This document shows positions 53,568-63,364 of a stretch of 64,000 nt of DNA, one piece after another (the first letter of the stretch is position 1; the number at the start of each line of letters is the position of its first letter). The position numbers were made by a program, and so were the translations under genes. The stretch covers positions 1,302,001 through 1,366,000 of the forward strand of contig NZ_CP150145.1 in the NCBI RefSeq assembly GCF_037963835.1, in the 5' to 3' direction. Under the pieces are notes generated by a model. It had not been told where the DNA came from. It saw nothing but the letters and a program-made list of their open reading frames with translations, and searched no databases. This stretch comes from Paenibacillus sp. FSL H8-0332 (GTDB lineage: Bacteria > Bacillota > Bacilli > Paenibacillales > Paenibacillaceae).

Positions 53568-55946
53568 ATGCTGCAATTAAAAAACATTACCAAGAGCTAT
53601 AAGACAGGCGAATTCACTCAAGTCGCACTGGATAAAGTAAATCTCAATTTCAGAGAAAGTGAGTTCGTCGCGATTCTGGGCCAGAGCGGATCGGGCAAGA
53701 CCACGCTGCTCAATATCGTCGGCGGACTGGATCAGTATGACAGCGGAGAGCTGATCATTAACGGTCAATCGACGGAGCGCTTCAAGGACAGCGAGTGGGA
53801 TGCGTACCGCAATAACAGTGTCGGCTTTATTTTTCAGAGCTATAATCTGATCTCTCACTTAAGCATCACAGACAATGTGGAGATGGGGATGACGCTAAGC
53901 GGGGTATCTTCAGCCGAGAAGCACCGCAAGGCGCTGGAGGTTCTGGAGAAGGTCGGCCTTAAGGATCATGTGCACAAAAAGCCGAACCAGCTCTCCGGCG
54001 GACAGATGCAGCGTGTAGCCATCGCCCGGGCGCTCGCGAACAATCCGGATATCATCCTGGCTGATGAGCCTACCGGCGCCTTGGATTCAGAGACCAGTGA
54101 GCAGATCATGGAGCTGATCAAGTCGATTGCCGAGGATAAGCTCGTCATCATGGTTACCCATAACCCGGAGCTGGCGGAGAATTATGCAGACCGTGTTATC
54201 CGCTTCTCAGACGGTCATGCGATCTCGGACAGCAATCCGCTGGTTACGCAGAAGACCTCAAGTGCGTACAAGCTGAAGCAGACAAGCATGAGCTTTTTCA
54301 CAGCCCTGAAATTATCCGGCAAAAACATTGCCACCAAGAAATGGCGTACGGGGTTGACCGCTTTTGCCTCCAGTATCGGGATTATCGGTATTGCCCTGAT
54401 CCTGTCCCTGTCCAATGGCTTCGATAAGCAGATCAGCTCCTATGAAACCGGGGCCTTATCCAACTTCCCGATCTCCATCAATCAGACGGCGGTCAATCTG
54501 CAGAATGCAAGCCCTCCCGGCAAAGAGAATACAGAACTTACCTCATACCCGGCAGAGAAAAAGCTTTTCCCGTACGACCCGACTGTGAACTCAGCCATGC
54601 ATATGAATGTGCTGACCAAGGAGTATATGCAGTATCTGGAGGGGATCGATCCCAAGCTGCTGGACGGCGTCTCCTATACCCGCAGTGTGAATATGAATTG
54701 GCTGGTGAAGGACGGGGACAAGGCGGCAGCGCTGGATAAAAGCAAGATTACTGTAGCTCCCTATCCGAGCAAACAGGGCAGTGACTCGGGAAGCTACCTG
54801 GAGCAGTACTATGATCTGCTGGAGGGGAAATTTCCTGCAGAGAAGACGGATCTGGTGCTCATTGTCGATCAATACAACCGTCTGACCAATGCGGCAGTGG
54901 ATGCGCTCGGGCTGGATTATGAAGCCAAGAGCATCAATCTGAGCGATCTGGTCGGAACACAGCTGAAGCTGATTAATAACAATGACTACTATAAAAAGAA
55001 TGGCGAACAGTTTGTGGTCAATGCAGCCGGAGGGGATCTGAAGGACCTCTATAACAGCCCCAAGGCAGTTACGCTTAACATTGTAGGTGTGCTGCGCGCA
55101 CAGGAAGGGTCGACAATCTCAACGCTGTCGCCCGGTCTGGTCTACTCGGATGAACTGGCAGCCTCCTTCATTGCCGATGCGCATAAATCCGAGATTGTCC
55201 TGGCCCAAGAGAAGGCAGATATCAATGTGTTAACGGGGCAGGGATTATCAGATGGCCTCACAGGTACGGGTTCAACCGGCCCGATGGGCGGGCCTCCCAT
55301 CATGAATGCGGGGCAGAGTGCAGCCGCCAGTATGGCCGCGCCCACGAAGGAGAATGCTCTTGCAGCGCTGGGGGCGACTGATATTCCAAGCGCAGTCTCG
55401 CTCTATCCGATTGATTTCAGTGCGAAGGAATCCGTAAATGCTTATCTGGACAAATGGAATGAAGGCAAAGCGGCAGAGGATCAGGTGCAATACACCGACC
55501 TTGCGGCGATTGTGACGAATATTTCCGGCGGAATTATGGACGGGATTACGATGGTGCTGATTGCTTTTGCGGCGATTTCCCTGGTGGTATCCCTGATCAT
55601 GATTGCGATCATTACGTATATTTCCGTGATGGAACGTACGAAGGAGATCGGCGTATTGCGTGCACTGGGTGCCCGTAAGAAGGATATCACGCGGGTGTTC
55701 AATGCCGAGACCTTCATTATCGGGGCTTGCTCGGGGATTCTGGGCATCGGCATCACTTATCTGCTGACCATCCCGGTCAATGCAATCCTCTACAACCTGA
55801 CGGAGCTGAAAAATGTCGCCCAGCTGAACCCTCTTCACGCGCTCATTCTTGGTGTCATCAGCGTCCTGCTCACTATGCTGGGTGGAGCTATTCCGGCTAA
55901 GATGGCGGCGAAGAAGGACCCGGTGACTGCCCTGCGCAGTGAATAA
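53568..55946 (+). CDS. MacB-like ABC transporter, ATPase and FtsX-type permease in one chain
   Basis: A protein of 792 residues. The ATPase domain (1-~225) has [48 protein letters not shown] and MVTHN. A first membrane helix is near 265-285 ([18 protein letters not shown]), then a large extracellular region (~290-645), then three helices ([56 protein letters not shown]). Proteins of this build export peptides or confer antibiotic and stress resistance rather than import. It is divergent from its likely two-component regulator. A good ribosome site precedes the ATG. Confidence 0.9.
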   Translation: MLQLKNITKSYKTGEFTQVALDKVNLNFRESEFVAILGQSGSGKTTLLNIVGGLDQYDSGELIINGQSTERFKDSEWDAYRNNSVGFIFQSYNLISHLSITDNVEMGMTLSGVSSAEKHRKALEVLEKVGLKDHVHKKPNQLSGGQMQRVAIARALANNPDIILADEPTGALDSETSEQIMELIKSIAEDKLVIMVTHNPELAENYADRVIRFSDGHAISDSNPLVTQKTSSAYKLKQTSMSFFTALKLSGKNIATKKWRTGLTAFASSIGIIGIALILSLSNGFDKQISSYETGALSNFPISINQTAVNLQNASPPGKENTELTSYPAEKKLFPYDPTVNSAMHMNVLTKEYMQYLEGIDPKLLDGVSYTRSVNMNWLVKDGDKAAALDKSKITVAPYPSKQGSDSGSYLEQYYDLLEGKFPAEKTDLVLIVDQYNRLTNAAVDALGLDYEAKSINLSDLVGTQLKLINNNDYYKKNGEQFVVNAAGGDLKDLYNSPKAVTLNIVGVLRAQEGSTISTLSPGLVYSDELAASFIADAHKSEIVLAQEKADINVLTGQGLSDGLTGTGSTGPMGGPPIMNAGQSAAASMAAPTKENALAALGATDIPSAVSLYPIDFSAKESVNAYLDKWNEGKAAEDQVQYTDLAAIVTNISGGIMDGITMVLIAFAAISLVVSLIMIAIITYISVMERTKEIGVLRALGARKKDITRVFNAETFIIGACSGILGIGITYLLTIPVNAILYNLTELKNVAQLNPLHALILGVISVLLTMLGGAIPAKMAAKKDPVTALRSE

Positions 55947-55997
55947 CCAGCCGTAGTCCAGATCAGCCAGACTGAAATAACGAAACTACGAAATAAC

Positions 55998-56034
55998 AAA
56001 GAACCAAGGGAATCCGTTCCTTTGGTTCTTTCTG
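55998..56034 (+). terminator. Terminator after the MacB-like gene
   Basis: AAAGAACCAAGGG at 55998-56010 pairs with CCTTTGGTTCTTT at 56019-56031, followed by T-rich sequence. Confidence 0.9.
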
Positions 56035-56154
56035 CATTTTATTTCTGAATTCTATTTCTGCAAGATAAATTGCCATACATCACAGACAAACAGGGAGATT
56101 GTGGGATAAAATAACAGGAAATAGAGATTTAATCATGTACCCAGGAGGGATCAA

Positions 56155-56496
56155 ATGAAGACCAGAGGCAAGTTGCAGGTCATTGCGGGTTTTCTTATGC
56201 TGGCGGCAATCATTACCTTGCACGATGTGCTGGAGAATCAGAATCTGAGAATCGTATTATCGATCACTGTAGCGGTAGCCGCTGCATATTTTCTTTCCAA
56301 AATCAGTCTTCCGCAGCAGGTATCCGGCAGAACGATGACGGTAGGGTTAGTGTCACTGCTGGTGTTCACTTGCGTGTACCATGTTCTACTGTCCGTAGTT
56401 CTGGAGCAGAGTATATTCGCTAATGGCTTTTGGATTCTCTTATGCGTCATTTACCTGTTAATCTGGATGCGTGCCCGGCTAAGTCCCTCAAGATAA
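56155..56496 (+). CDS. Small membrane protein of unknown function
   Basis: A protein of 113 residues with four predicted membrane helices (LQVIAGFLMLAAIITLHDVL, IVLSITVAVAAAYFLSKI, TVGLVSLLVFTCVYHVLLS, GFWILLCVIYLLIWMRARL). I do not recognise the family. CAGGAGGGATCAA before the ATG supports expression. It lies between the MacB-like gene and a coiled-coil gene on the other strand. Confidence 0.6.
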   Translation: MKTRGKLQVIAGFLMLAAIITLHDVLENQNLRIVLSITVAVAAAYFLSKISLPQQVSGRTMTVGLVSLLVFTCVYHVLLSVVLEQSIFANGFWILLCVIYLLIWMRARLSPSR

Positions 56497-56540
56497 CGGC
56501 AGCCGCTTGCTTTGGAAGTAGCCGGAGCAGCAGTCTGGGA

Positions 56541-56831
56541 TTACTCCGCAGAAGGCAGCTGGGCGCGTAAGGTTTTCTTTTTGTTAATCTCCTTGGACAG
56601 CTCTAATTGCTGCTGGGAGATTTTTTTGAGTTCGGCCTGAAGCTTGGTGATACGGCTCATTTTACTGCTGAGGGAGCTTGGGGATGAGCTTAGCTTGCAG
56701 TCTTTTTCCAGCTGGTTGATCTTGAGTGTGGTCTTGCGGGTCTTCTTCTGCAGCTCTGTCATACCGGCTTCCATCTCTGTGATTTCCTGAGTCAGTCGGT
56801 TAAGCATTGATTTCGTGAAGCTGATAGCCAT
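56541..56831 (-). CDS. Small coiled-coil protein of unknown function
   Basis: A protein of 96 residues that is almost entirely coiled coil, rich in Lys, Glu, Gln and Leu (LTQEITEMEAGMTELQKKTR, MSRITKLQAELKKISQQQLE). A short Ser/Pro break sits in the middle. AGAGGTG precedes the complement ATG at 56829-56831; an upstream start at 56867 is less likely. I do not recognise a family. Confidence 0.55.
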   Translation of the reverse strand: MAISFTKSMLNRLTQEITEMEAGMTELQKKTRKTTLKINQLEKDCKLSSSPSSLSSKMSRITKLQAELKKISQQQLELSKEINKKKTLRAQLPSAE

Positions 56832-56907
56832 TCGGACACCTCTTACTTTTCTTAATATAATAAGCATTCAGGATATCATTGTACTATAAGCGCTAAGTAT
56901 ATGCGAG

Positions 56908-56955
56908 ATACAGAAGAAGACCCATGGAGTATGCTCCACAGGTCTTCTTCTGTAT
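56908..56955. terminator. Strong hairpin between the drug exporter gene and the coiled-coil gene
   Basis: ATACAGAAGAAGACC at 56908-56922 pairs perfectly with GGTCTTCTTCTGTAT at 56941-56955. It lies just past the 3' end of the exporter gene. Confidence 0.8.
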
Positions 56956-56991
56956 GCAGCCTATGAAATAGCAAAGCATCAGGCGCTCTCC

Positions 56992-58485
56992 CTAGACTTC
57001 CTCGGCGATAACGGCTTGCTGCTTCAGCGCCGGTTCCTTGGCCTGACCCACCTGCTTAATGAAGAAGGAGAGTAAGAGCCCGATAATTCCGATGCCCACA
57101 ATAACCAGATAGGAATCGTTAATGCCCTGGATGGAAGCCTCCATTAACATATGCTGCTGAGTCTCGCCGGCAGTTCCGCCGCTGGCTGCGATATCCTGGA
57201 AGTGAGTGGCAGTACGGCTGGTCATCACGGTGACCAGCAGAGAAGTACCTACTGCGCCAGCGACTTGCCTTACGGTATTGGAGATGGCTGTACCATGGGA
57301 ATTCAGCCTGGAGGGCAGTTGATTCAGCCCGAGGGTTTGAATAGGCATCAATAGCAGGGCCATGCCGATCCGGCGGCCGGTGGACATCAGCATCAAATAA
57401 CCGTAGCTTGTCGAGTCTGTAAGATTCACGAAGCTGAGTGTAGTCAGAATAGTGATCGTCAGGCCGATAATGGCGAGCCATTTCGCGCCGAAGCGGTCGA
57501 ACAGCTTACCGGTGATTGGCATCAGCGCGCCCATAATCACTGCGCCGGGCAGCAGCAGCAGGCCGGATTCCATAGCGGTGAAGCCGCGGGCATTCTGCAG
57601 ATAGAGCGGCAGCAGCATCATATCCGCATACATCACAATCGTAACCGCCACACTGATGACGGTGGTCAAGGAGAACATATTATATTGGAAGGCGCGCAGA
57701 TCCAGCAGCGGGCTCTCGGATTTGAGCTGCTTCCATATGAATAATCCGAGCGATATGACGCCAGCGGCCAGCGACAATAGCACCTCTGCGCTAGACCAGC
57801 CAGCGCTGGCTGCCCGGCTGAAGCCGTATAACAGGGTGCCGAATCCGATGGTGGACAGGGCCACGCTGGTAATGTCGATTTTGGGAAAAGAACGCTCGGC
57901 CACATTTCTCAGATAAATAAATCCGCATACGATGACCATAACCGTGAGCGGAAGCATGCCATAGAACATCATCTCCCAAGAATAACGCTCCATAATATAT
58001 CCGGCTAGCGTAGGGCCGATGGCCGGGGCGAAGATGATGGCGAGCCCGACCATCCCCATGGCGGCTCCTCTTTTTTCACGCGGGAAGAGGGTCAAAATAA
58101 CCTGGGTAAGCAGCGGCATAATAATGCCGGCACCGGCAGCCTGAATCATCCGTCCGGTAAGCAGCACCGGGAAGCTGCCTGCGAGCGCCGATACAAGGGT
58201 ACCCGCAAAGAAAATAAACATCGAGGCCTGGAACAACTCCCGGGTAGTGAAGCGCTGCATCAGATAAGCCGTAATGGGAATCAGCACACCGTTAACCAGC
58301 ATATAGCCCGTAGTCAGCCACTGGGCCGTGGCCGCCGTAATATTGAAGTCATGCATCAGCTCCGGTGTTGCAACGCTCATGATGGTCTGATTCAGTGTAG
58401 CCAGAAAGGCACCCAGAATCATTACGAAAAGAATAGGTCCCTTGGGAATGGACGGGACTTCTTTGATTGCTGTCTTGTTACTCAC
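56992..58485 (-). CDS. DHA2-family MFS multidrug exporter (EmrB/QacA type)
   Basis: A protein of 497 residues with about 14 membrane helices. Features are MILGAFLATLNQTIMSVATP, the motif QWLTTGYMLVNGVLIPITAY, LFPREKRGAAMGMVGLAII and GPTLAGYIMERYSW. Such exporters remove toxic organic compounds with the proton gradient. GTG start at complement 58483-58485 after AAAGGATG; the open frame extends to 58503. It is divergent from a TetR-type gene that likely represses it through sites between the two. Confidence 0.92.
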   Translation of the reverse strand: MSNKTAIKEVPSIPKGPILFVMILGAFLATLNQTIMSVATPELMHDFNITAATAQWLTTGYMLVNGVLIPITAYLMQRFTTRELFQASMFIFFAGTLVSALAGSFPVLLTGRMIQAAGAGIIMPLLTQVILTLFPREKRGAAMGMVGLAIIFAPAIGPTLAGYIMERYSWEMMFYGMLPLTVMVIVCGFIYLRNVAERSFPKIDITSVALSTIGFGTLLYGFSRAASAGWSSAEVLLSLAAGVISLGLFIWKQLKSESPLLDLRAFQYNMFSLTTVISVAVTIVMYADMMLLPLYLQNARGFTAMESGLLLLPGAVIMGALMPITGKLFDRFGAKWLAIIGLTITILTTLSFVNLTDSTSYGYLMLMSTGRRIGMALLLMPIQTLGLNQLPSRLNSHGTAISNTVRQVAGAVGTSLLVTVMTSRTATHFQDIAASGGTAGETQQHMLMEASIQGINDSYLVIVGIGIIGLLLSFFIKQVGQAKEPALKQQAVIAEEV

Positions 58486-58524
58486 TATTCGCCATCCTTT
58501 CAAACCGCCAAATCATGGACTAAA

Positions 58525-58625
58525 TTTACAATGTGTCGTATAGTTTACAATGTATAAAGTAGATTATAAATGAAAATTTCATGTAATCAAGCAACGATTT
58601 TCGGAAAAATGTAAATTAGTTTACA
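58525..58625. promoter_or_regulatory. Candidate TetR operators between exporter and regulator
   Basis: A palindrome TGTAAATTAGTTTACA at 58610-58625 and two TTTACAATGT direct repeats at 58525-58534 and 58544-58553 share the TTTACA half-site. Their position between divergent genes suits control of both. Confidence 0.55.
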
Positions 58626-58721
58626 CTTAGAGGATATGTGTAGTGTATGTGGTTGAAAAACGACACTTATGACTGAAATTGTAGCCTGCTCTTGGGCAGT
58701 AGCAGATTGGAGAGAATAGAA

Positions 58722-59303
58722 ATGACGAATCCCCCCCAGCGGACAGATCCGCGCGTCCTTCGTACACGACAATTCCTCAAAGAGGCTCTGATTGAGCTGA
58801 TGGAAGAGATGAGCATTGAGAAAATCACCGTCAACCGCCTTGCGCAGCGGGCCCAAATTAACCGTGTGACCTTCTATCTGCATTACCGGGATATCCCGGA
58901 TATGCTGGAGAAAATGGCGGATGATATGGCAGAGGAGGTTCTGGAAGTGGTGAGAGACGATACGGACTTTACGGAAGCCGGACAAGAAGAAAAGTGGCCG
59001 ATGCTGGAGCACCTGCTTGTGCATATTGCAGAGAACGCCAAATTCTACAAAATCGTGCTTACGTCCCGGAAGAGTACGATATTTACCGACCGGCTTTTTA
59101 AACTGATGGCGGATATTATTGCTGCAAGGGTGGAGAGCAGGGTTACCGCGCATGACGCTTCGGAAGTAACGGTACAGAAGGATATCGCTGTGTGGTACGG
59201 CTCGGCGGCCCTCATTGGTACCATCATCGCCTGGCTCCGGGAGGATATGCCGTATACGCCGCAGTATCTGGCCAAGCAGATCACTTCGCTGCGGGCGAAG
59301 TGA
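58722..59303 (+). CDS. TetR-family transcriptional regulator
   Basis: A protein of 193 residues. The N-terminal helix-turn-helix has TRQFLKEALIELMEEMSIEK and ITVNRLAQRAQINRVTFYLH. The rest is the ligand-binding part with a C-terminal TetR_C-like region (VWYGSAALIGTIIAWLREDM). ATG 58722 follows GGAGAG; the open frame starts at 58692. It is divergent from the DHA2 exporter and probably represses it. Confidence 0.9.
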   Translation: MTNPPQRTDPRVLRTRQFLKEALIELMEEMSIEKITVNRLAQRAQINRVTFYLHYRDIPDMLEKMADDMAEEVLEVVRDDTDFTEAGQEEKWPMLEHLLVHIAENAKFYKIVLTSRKSTIFTDRLFKLMADIIAARVESRVTAHDASEVTVQKDIAVWYGSAALIGTIIAWLREDMPYTPQYLAKQITSLRAK

Positions 59304-59423
59304 TTGCCGGAAGCATTCATTAATGGACTCACTGGTCCAAGAGCAGCCAATTCCTCATGCATATAAATAGTAGGGACTACTATGTATTCTGAAGCTATTA
59401 ATGATGGGGTGGGGTGGTTCGAG

Positions 59424-60251
59424 ATGAAGAGGCGGGCAAGACCGTTACGGAAGTGGTTGATTCCCTCCAAGCGGCAGGCTGTACCCAGAGTGAAACGCAG
59501 AATCAAGGCGCAGACGATTGAATTTGCGGTATTTGGAGATAGTCATGTGGGATATGGCAACAGCTTGAGCATTTTTAAGAGTCTTTTGCCCAAGGCGGTG
59601 AGCAGCGGGAACAAACGCTTTATCATCTTCGGGGGAGATAACACTCAGGCGGGAGCGAATCACGGGAATAACGCCGGGACGTACTATAAGGAATTCAAGG
59701 ACACCGTTACCAGTACGCTGGGAAGCATCCCTTACAAGGCGTCGATCGGGAATTGGGAGGCCAGCACACGGTCGTTGTTCACCCAGTACTTAGGGGCGAT
59801 GGCCGGCCAGATGAATTTCCCGGGAACGCAGGGCAAGGTGAGATATGTATGGCTGGATTGCGCACTGGGCCAGTTCACACCGGCAAGCCTCAATCTGCTG
59901 CGGAATCTGGATGACAGGTATTTCTATATTATTGATTTCCACTGGCCGCTCCGGGTGCAGGGCATTACGGTGGATTTCAGCCATGTGCTCAGTGCGGCCG
60001 AGACCTCCAAGTTCTTCACGGCCATTCCGGCAAAAGCCAGAGAGAAGGTGCTGGCGATCTTCACGCATCATGGTCATAAATTCTACCGGAAGCTGATCAA
60101 CATCTATCCGGGATACACCAGGACGAAATTCTTCGTCACCGGCTGCTCCGGGGACTACAAATGCAAGCAGGGCGAGAACATGGGGTATTATAACGCCACA
60201 TTAACCAGCAGCGGTTCAGGTTATAAAGTCGAGGCTTATATCGCGCACTGA
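59424..60251 (+). CDS. Metallophosphoesterase (calcineurin-like)
   Basis: A protein of 275 residues with the two-metal phosphoesterase motifs: FAVFGDSHVGYG (D-x-H), FIIFGGDNTQAG (G-D-N), ASIGNWEAS in place of GNHE, and FTHHGHKF (H-x-H). The N terminus is very basic (MKRRARPLRKWLIPSKRQ). The GNHE histidine is replaced by Trp, so activity may be altered. ATG 59424 is the best start; the open frame begins at 59382. The ribosome site is weak. Confidence 0.75.
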   Translation: MKRRARPLRKWLIPSKRQAVPRVKRRIKAQTIEFAVFGDSHVGYGNSLSIFKSLLPKAVSSGNKRFIIFGGDNTQAGANHGNNAGTYYKEFKDTVTSTLGSIPYKASIGNWEASTRSLFTQYLGAMAGQMNFPGTQGKVRYVWLDCALGQFTPASLNLLRNLDDRYFYIIDFHWPLRVQGITVDFSHVLSAAETSKFFTAIPAKAREKVLAIFTHHGHKFYRKLINIYPGYTRTKFFVTGCSGDYKCKQGENMGYYNATLTSSGSGYKVEAYIAH

Positions 60252-60335
60252 GGGGCTAAGTGAATGGGGCATAGCGGCGGGAGAGTGTCGTGAAGACATT
60301 CTCTTTATTTTTGGGCGGGCGTCTTGACGGAGAAC

Positions 60336-60365
60336 TTGACAGCCCTTTCATGGGTTGGGTATGGT
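60336..60365 (+). promoter_or_regulatory. Possible promoter of the VOC gene
   Basis: TTGACA at 60336-60341 and TATGGT at 60360-60365, spacer 18. Confidence 0.45.
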
Positions 60366-60398
60366 TGTCTGGTCAGCAGATAAAGGAGGCAGAACCGA

Positions 60399-60875
60399 AT
60401 GTCAGGATTACTTGGAAATCACTTCATGACACAGATTGGGATTCTGGTCCACGATATCGAGAAGGTGAGTCAGGCGTATGCGGACTTCTTCGGACTGGAC
60501 AAGCCGCAGATCAGCATAACCGATGCGGCAGACATTGCGCAGACTCACTATAATGGTGAGGCGAGTGAGGCACGGGCGAAGCTTGCTTTTTTCGACATGG
60601 GTTCATTACAGCTGGAATTGATTGAACCGGACCATCAGCCGAGCACCTGGCGCGATTATCTGAATGAGCACGGGGAAGGGCCTCACCATATTGCGTTTGT
60701 GGTGGAAGGAATGCAGGACAAGATCATGCTGCTCGAAGGCAAGGGATTCCCGCTCCAGCAGAAGGGCGAATATATCGGCGGACGGTATGCCTACCTGGAT
60801 ACGTTCAAGGAATTGAAGGTAGTGCTGGAATTGCTGGAGAATGACAACGATAACGATAACGATAACGAACAATAA
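60399..60875 (+). CDS. VOC-family (glyoxalase/methylmalonyl-CoA epimerase-like) protein
   Basis: A protein of 158 residues with the paired beta-alpha-beta-beta-beta fold: TQIGILVHDIEKVSQAYADF, FFDMGSLQLELIEPDHQPST, GPHHIAFVVEGMQDKIMLL and FKELKVVLELLE. Metal ligands are plausible in the HHIAF and VVLELLE strands. The order resembles methylmalonyl-CoA epimerase, but the substrate is unknown. The C-terminal tail is an Asn/Asp run coded by repeated GATAAC. AAAGGAGG precedes the ATG. Confidence 0.8.
   Translation: MSGLLGNHFMTQIGILVHDIEKVSQAYADFFGLDKPQISITDAADIAQTHYNGEASEARAKLAFFDMGSLQLELIEPDHQPSTWRDYLNEHGEGPHHIAFVVEGMQDKIMLLEGKGFPLQQKGEYIGGRYAYLDTFKELKVVLELLENDNDNDNDNEQ
60848..60868 (+). repeat. 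GATAAC hexamer microsatellite at the VOC gene 3' end
   Basis: Three GATAAC copies, flanked by the near copies GACAAC and GAACAA, encode alternating Asp-Asn. Copy number changes would lengthen the tail without a frameshift. Confidence 0.75.
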
Positions 60876-60902
60876 TAGAATTACGACAGGAGGAATTATA
60901 CA

Positions 60903-61601
60903 ATGAATATTCTAATTACGGGGGCCGGACGCGGATTGGGCCTTGAGCTGACGGCGGCTGCGCTGGAGCGTGGACATGCTGTTATTGCCGGGGTGCGGGA
61001 TCTGACGCGCGGGCAGGCAGCATTAGCTGATCTGGCGGCAGTACATGGGGACAAGCTGACTCTCGTGACACTTGATGTAACGGACGAGGCCGGAATAGCA
61101 GCGCTTGCTGCCAGCCTGACAGAGCAGGCCCGGACACTCGGCGTCATCATCAATAATGCCGCAGTGCTGAATGCCACGGACACCGCACTTGAAGCGCTGG
61201 ATATAGAAGAGATGCGGCGTGCCATGGATATCAATCTGTACGGGCCGATGCGGGTCGTCAAGCTCCTTCTGCCGCTGCTGACCGGGCCGGATGCTTCGAT
61301 CATCAATATCTCATCAGAGGCAGGCAGTATCACCAATGCTTACCCCGGCAGCTATCCGTATACGATCTCCAAGACTGCGCTCAATATGTTCACGCAGAAG
61401 CTCCATGTCACACTGAAGGATCGCGGCATCCATGTGCTCAGCGTCCATCCCGGCTGGATGCCTACCGATATGGGCGGAGCTAAGGCACCGCTTCCCCCGC
61501 GCACCAGTGCCGAAGGCATTCTGGACCTGATCGGGCAGAAAGCCGAGCCATCCGGCCACTTTAGATTCGTGGATTACACGGGTGAGGATATGGATATCTA
61601 G
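60903..61601 (+). CDS. Short-chain dehydrogenase/reductase (SDR) family oxidoreductase
   Basis: A protein of 232 residues. The NAD(P)-binding motif is NILITGAGRGLGLELTAAAL, followed by VIINNAAVLNATD, a serine in SIINISSEAGS and the catalytic YTISK. Residues after HPGWMPTDMGG are as in classical SDRs. It starts 28 bp after the VOC gene with GGAGGAATTATACA before the ATG; probably the same transcript. The substrate is unknown. Confidence 0.88.
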   Translation: MNILITGAGRGLGLELTAAALERGHAVIAGVRDLTRGQAALADLAAVHGDKLTLVTLDVTDEAGIAALAASLTEQARTLGVIINNAAVLNATDTALEALDIEEMRRAMDINLYGPMRVVKLLLPLLTGPDASIINISSEAGSITNAYPGSYPYTISKTALNMFTQKLHVTLKDRGIHVLSVHPGWMPTDMGGAKAPLPPRTSAEGILDLIGQKAEPSGHFRFVDYTGEDMDI

Positions 61602-62155
61602 CTAGAACAGCATCAGCTTTAAAACTGTAAGAATGAACCTCAGGGTGTTAAAGTCTGAGCATGAACATCAAGCTAATATTAGGCTGACACTGCACCCGTT
61701 GCCGACTTCTACATTCAAGTTGCTGATTGTATTTCCTGCAATAGAAAACGCATAGCTGACCGTAAAATGAGCTTCTATTGTATTTCATACAGTGGAATGT
61801 TGTGTTTTGGGTGAAAAATGGCCTTTTTTTAACATCCAATTGTACGGAATACAATAGATTCTATTTCGAAGCCTTTTTTACAGCATTCCATTGTACAAAA
61901 TGCAGTTACTATCGTTCCAGCGCCTACAGCATCAGTCTTTAAATTGTGGTTGGGCATGATGAGACCTGAAGTTTTAAAAGAGTGAAGTCATTGGGACAAA
62001 TTGTATACGAAAAACCGAATACAATGTACTTGCGCGAAGGTGTCGGGCCTAATGTATGTGAAAAACCGAATAAAAATTGTAGGTGGTTTCCTCTTACTGA
62101 TCCAATCCATAAATTTATATCTGATGCCCTACTACTATGCACAGCACTTCACCTG
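61602..62155. repeat. 51-bp-period repeat tracts C and D in a 554-bp gap without genes
   Basis: Tract C: ATTG units start at 61726, 61777, 61839 and 61890, giving spacings 51, 62, 51. Cores are partial palindromes such as ATTGTACGGAATACAAT. Tract D: GAAAAACCGAAT at 62009 and 62060, spacing 51, within longer matching units. Neither shares sequence with arrays A and B, but the period is the same. The region is AT-rich and no gene is supported. Confidence 0.8.
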
Positions 62156-63364
62156 TCATGAGGCGAGTGGAGTTGTAATTTTCTCGTCCGGAGAGCGGCG
62201 GGGCCAGAGCAGCAGTCCCAGTGAGCAGACTACCAGCACTACGCAGAGCAGGTAGGAATGGCGGTATCCTAACCACTGGGCTGCGGCTCCTCCCGCCAGG
62301 CTTCCGGCCAGTCTGCCGATGGTTGTAGCATTGGTATACAGTGTGGAGGCATAGCCGGGATGATCCGGCAGCAGATCCTGAATATAGCTGATGCCAATCG
62401 CAGAGATTACAGCGACAAAAAAAGCCAGCAGCACCTGTCCGGCGATGAGCTGCCACAGCTCACCCACTCCGATCACCAGCGCATAATAGATGCCTCCCAT
62501 TACCATTCCCCAGCCCAGCAGCACCTTGCTGTCGTATTTGGCTGACAACAGCCCCAGCACCAGCATGAACGGAATCTCCATTAACGCGCAGATACTGGCC
62601 ACCGAAGCTACATTCTGTGTAGTGCCTCCCAGCGTATTGACAATGAACAAGGAGATATTCAGACTATTGGCCCAGTGTCCGGTATAGAGCAGAGTCAGGA
62701 TGAGAAAAGGAACCATCACCCTAGCGTTCCGCTGCAGTCCGGCTGATTGCTGGATACGCGGTTGAAGCTGCTTAGCGGCTGAAGGCCGTACGAAGCTGAA
62801 CACCAGCAGGGCATTGATCAGGAAGATCAGTGTGGTCGCTGAGAAAATCCCCTGAAATCCGAAGCGGCTCAGGAGCGCGGCTCCAACCAGCGGGCCGCTG
62901 ATGAAGCCAAGGGAGAACATCGAGCGCAGGGCTGAGTTGGCCAAGGCATGATCAGGAGAACTGCTGGCGCTCACAGCTTCTCTGGCACTGGCGAATAATT
63001 GCGGCATCGCCGGGGCGCCGGCTGCGGTGAATATTGTCATATAGGCCAGCAGCGCGTAAAAGTCATGAATGAATATGTATCCGGCAAAAGCAACCGCGTT
63101 GAACATCATGCAGATCACCATCAGCCTGCGGCGGTTCAACCCGGCGTCGGAGCGCTTGGCAATGAACATGCTTAAGGCTACCCCGCTAAGGAGGGTCACC
63201 GCTGTGAAAATACCGAAGGTTCCGGCGGTGACGCCGAGTTCTTCTGTGAAGTAGACCGCCAGGAACGGGGCGCTGATAGAGATGGCCATTCCCTGGAACA
63301 ACATGCAGAGCAGGAATATAGGATAGCTTGGAATGAGGAGCAGAGCATAGGTTCTTTTGAGCAT
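62156..63364 (-). CDS. MFS transporter of the sugar efflux (SetA/SetB-like) type
   Basis: A protein of 402 residues with 12 predicted membrane helices. Features are LFQGMAISISAPFLAVYFTE, FIAKRSDAGLNRRRLMVICM, LRSMFSLGFISGPLVGAALL and YIQDLLPDHPGYASTLYTNA, the last being typical of sugar efflux transporters. It likely exports sugars or analogues. The ribosome site AAAGGAAG is about 13 bases from the complement ATG at 63362-63364. It is divergent from a GH3 beta-glucosidase gene, which makes a link with sugar metabolism reasonable. Confidence 0.85.
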   Translation of the reverse strand: MLKRTYALLLIPSYPIFLLCMLFQGMAISISAPFLAVYFTEELGVTAGTFGIFTAVTLLSGVALSMFIAKRSDAGLNRRRLMVICMMFNAVAFAGYIFIHDFYALLAYMTIFTAAGAPAMPQLFASAREAVSASSSPDHALANSALRSMFSLGFISGPLVGAALLSRFGFQGIFSATTLIFLINALLVFSFVRPSAAKQLQPRIQQSAGLQRNARVMVPFLILTLLYTGHWANSLNISLFIVNTLGGTTQNVASVASICALMEIPFMLVLGLLSAKYDSKVLLGWGMVMGGIYYALVIGVGELWQLIAGQVLLAFFVAVISAIGISYIQDLLPDHPGYASTLYTNATTIGRLAGSLAGGAAAQWLGYRHSYLLCVVLVVCSLGLLLWPRRSPDEKITTPLAS

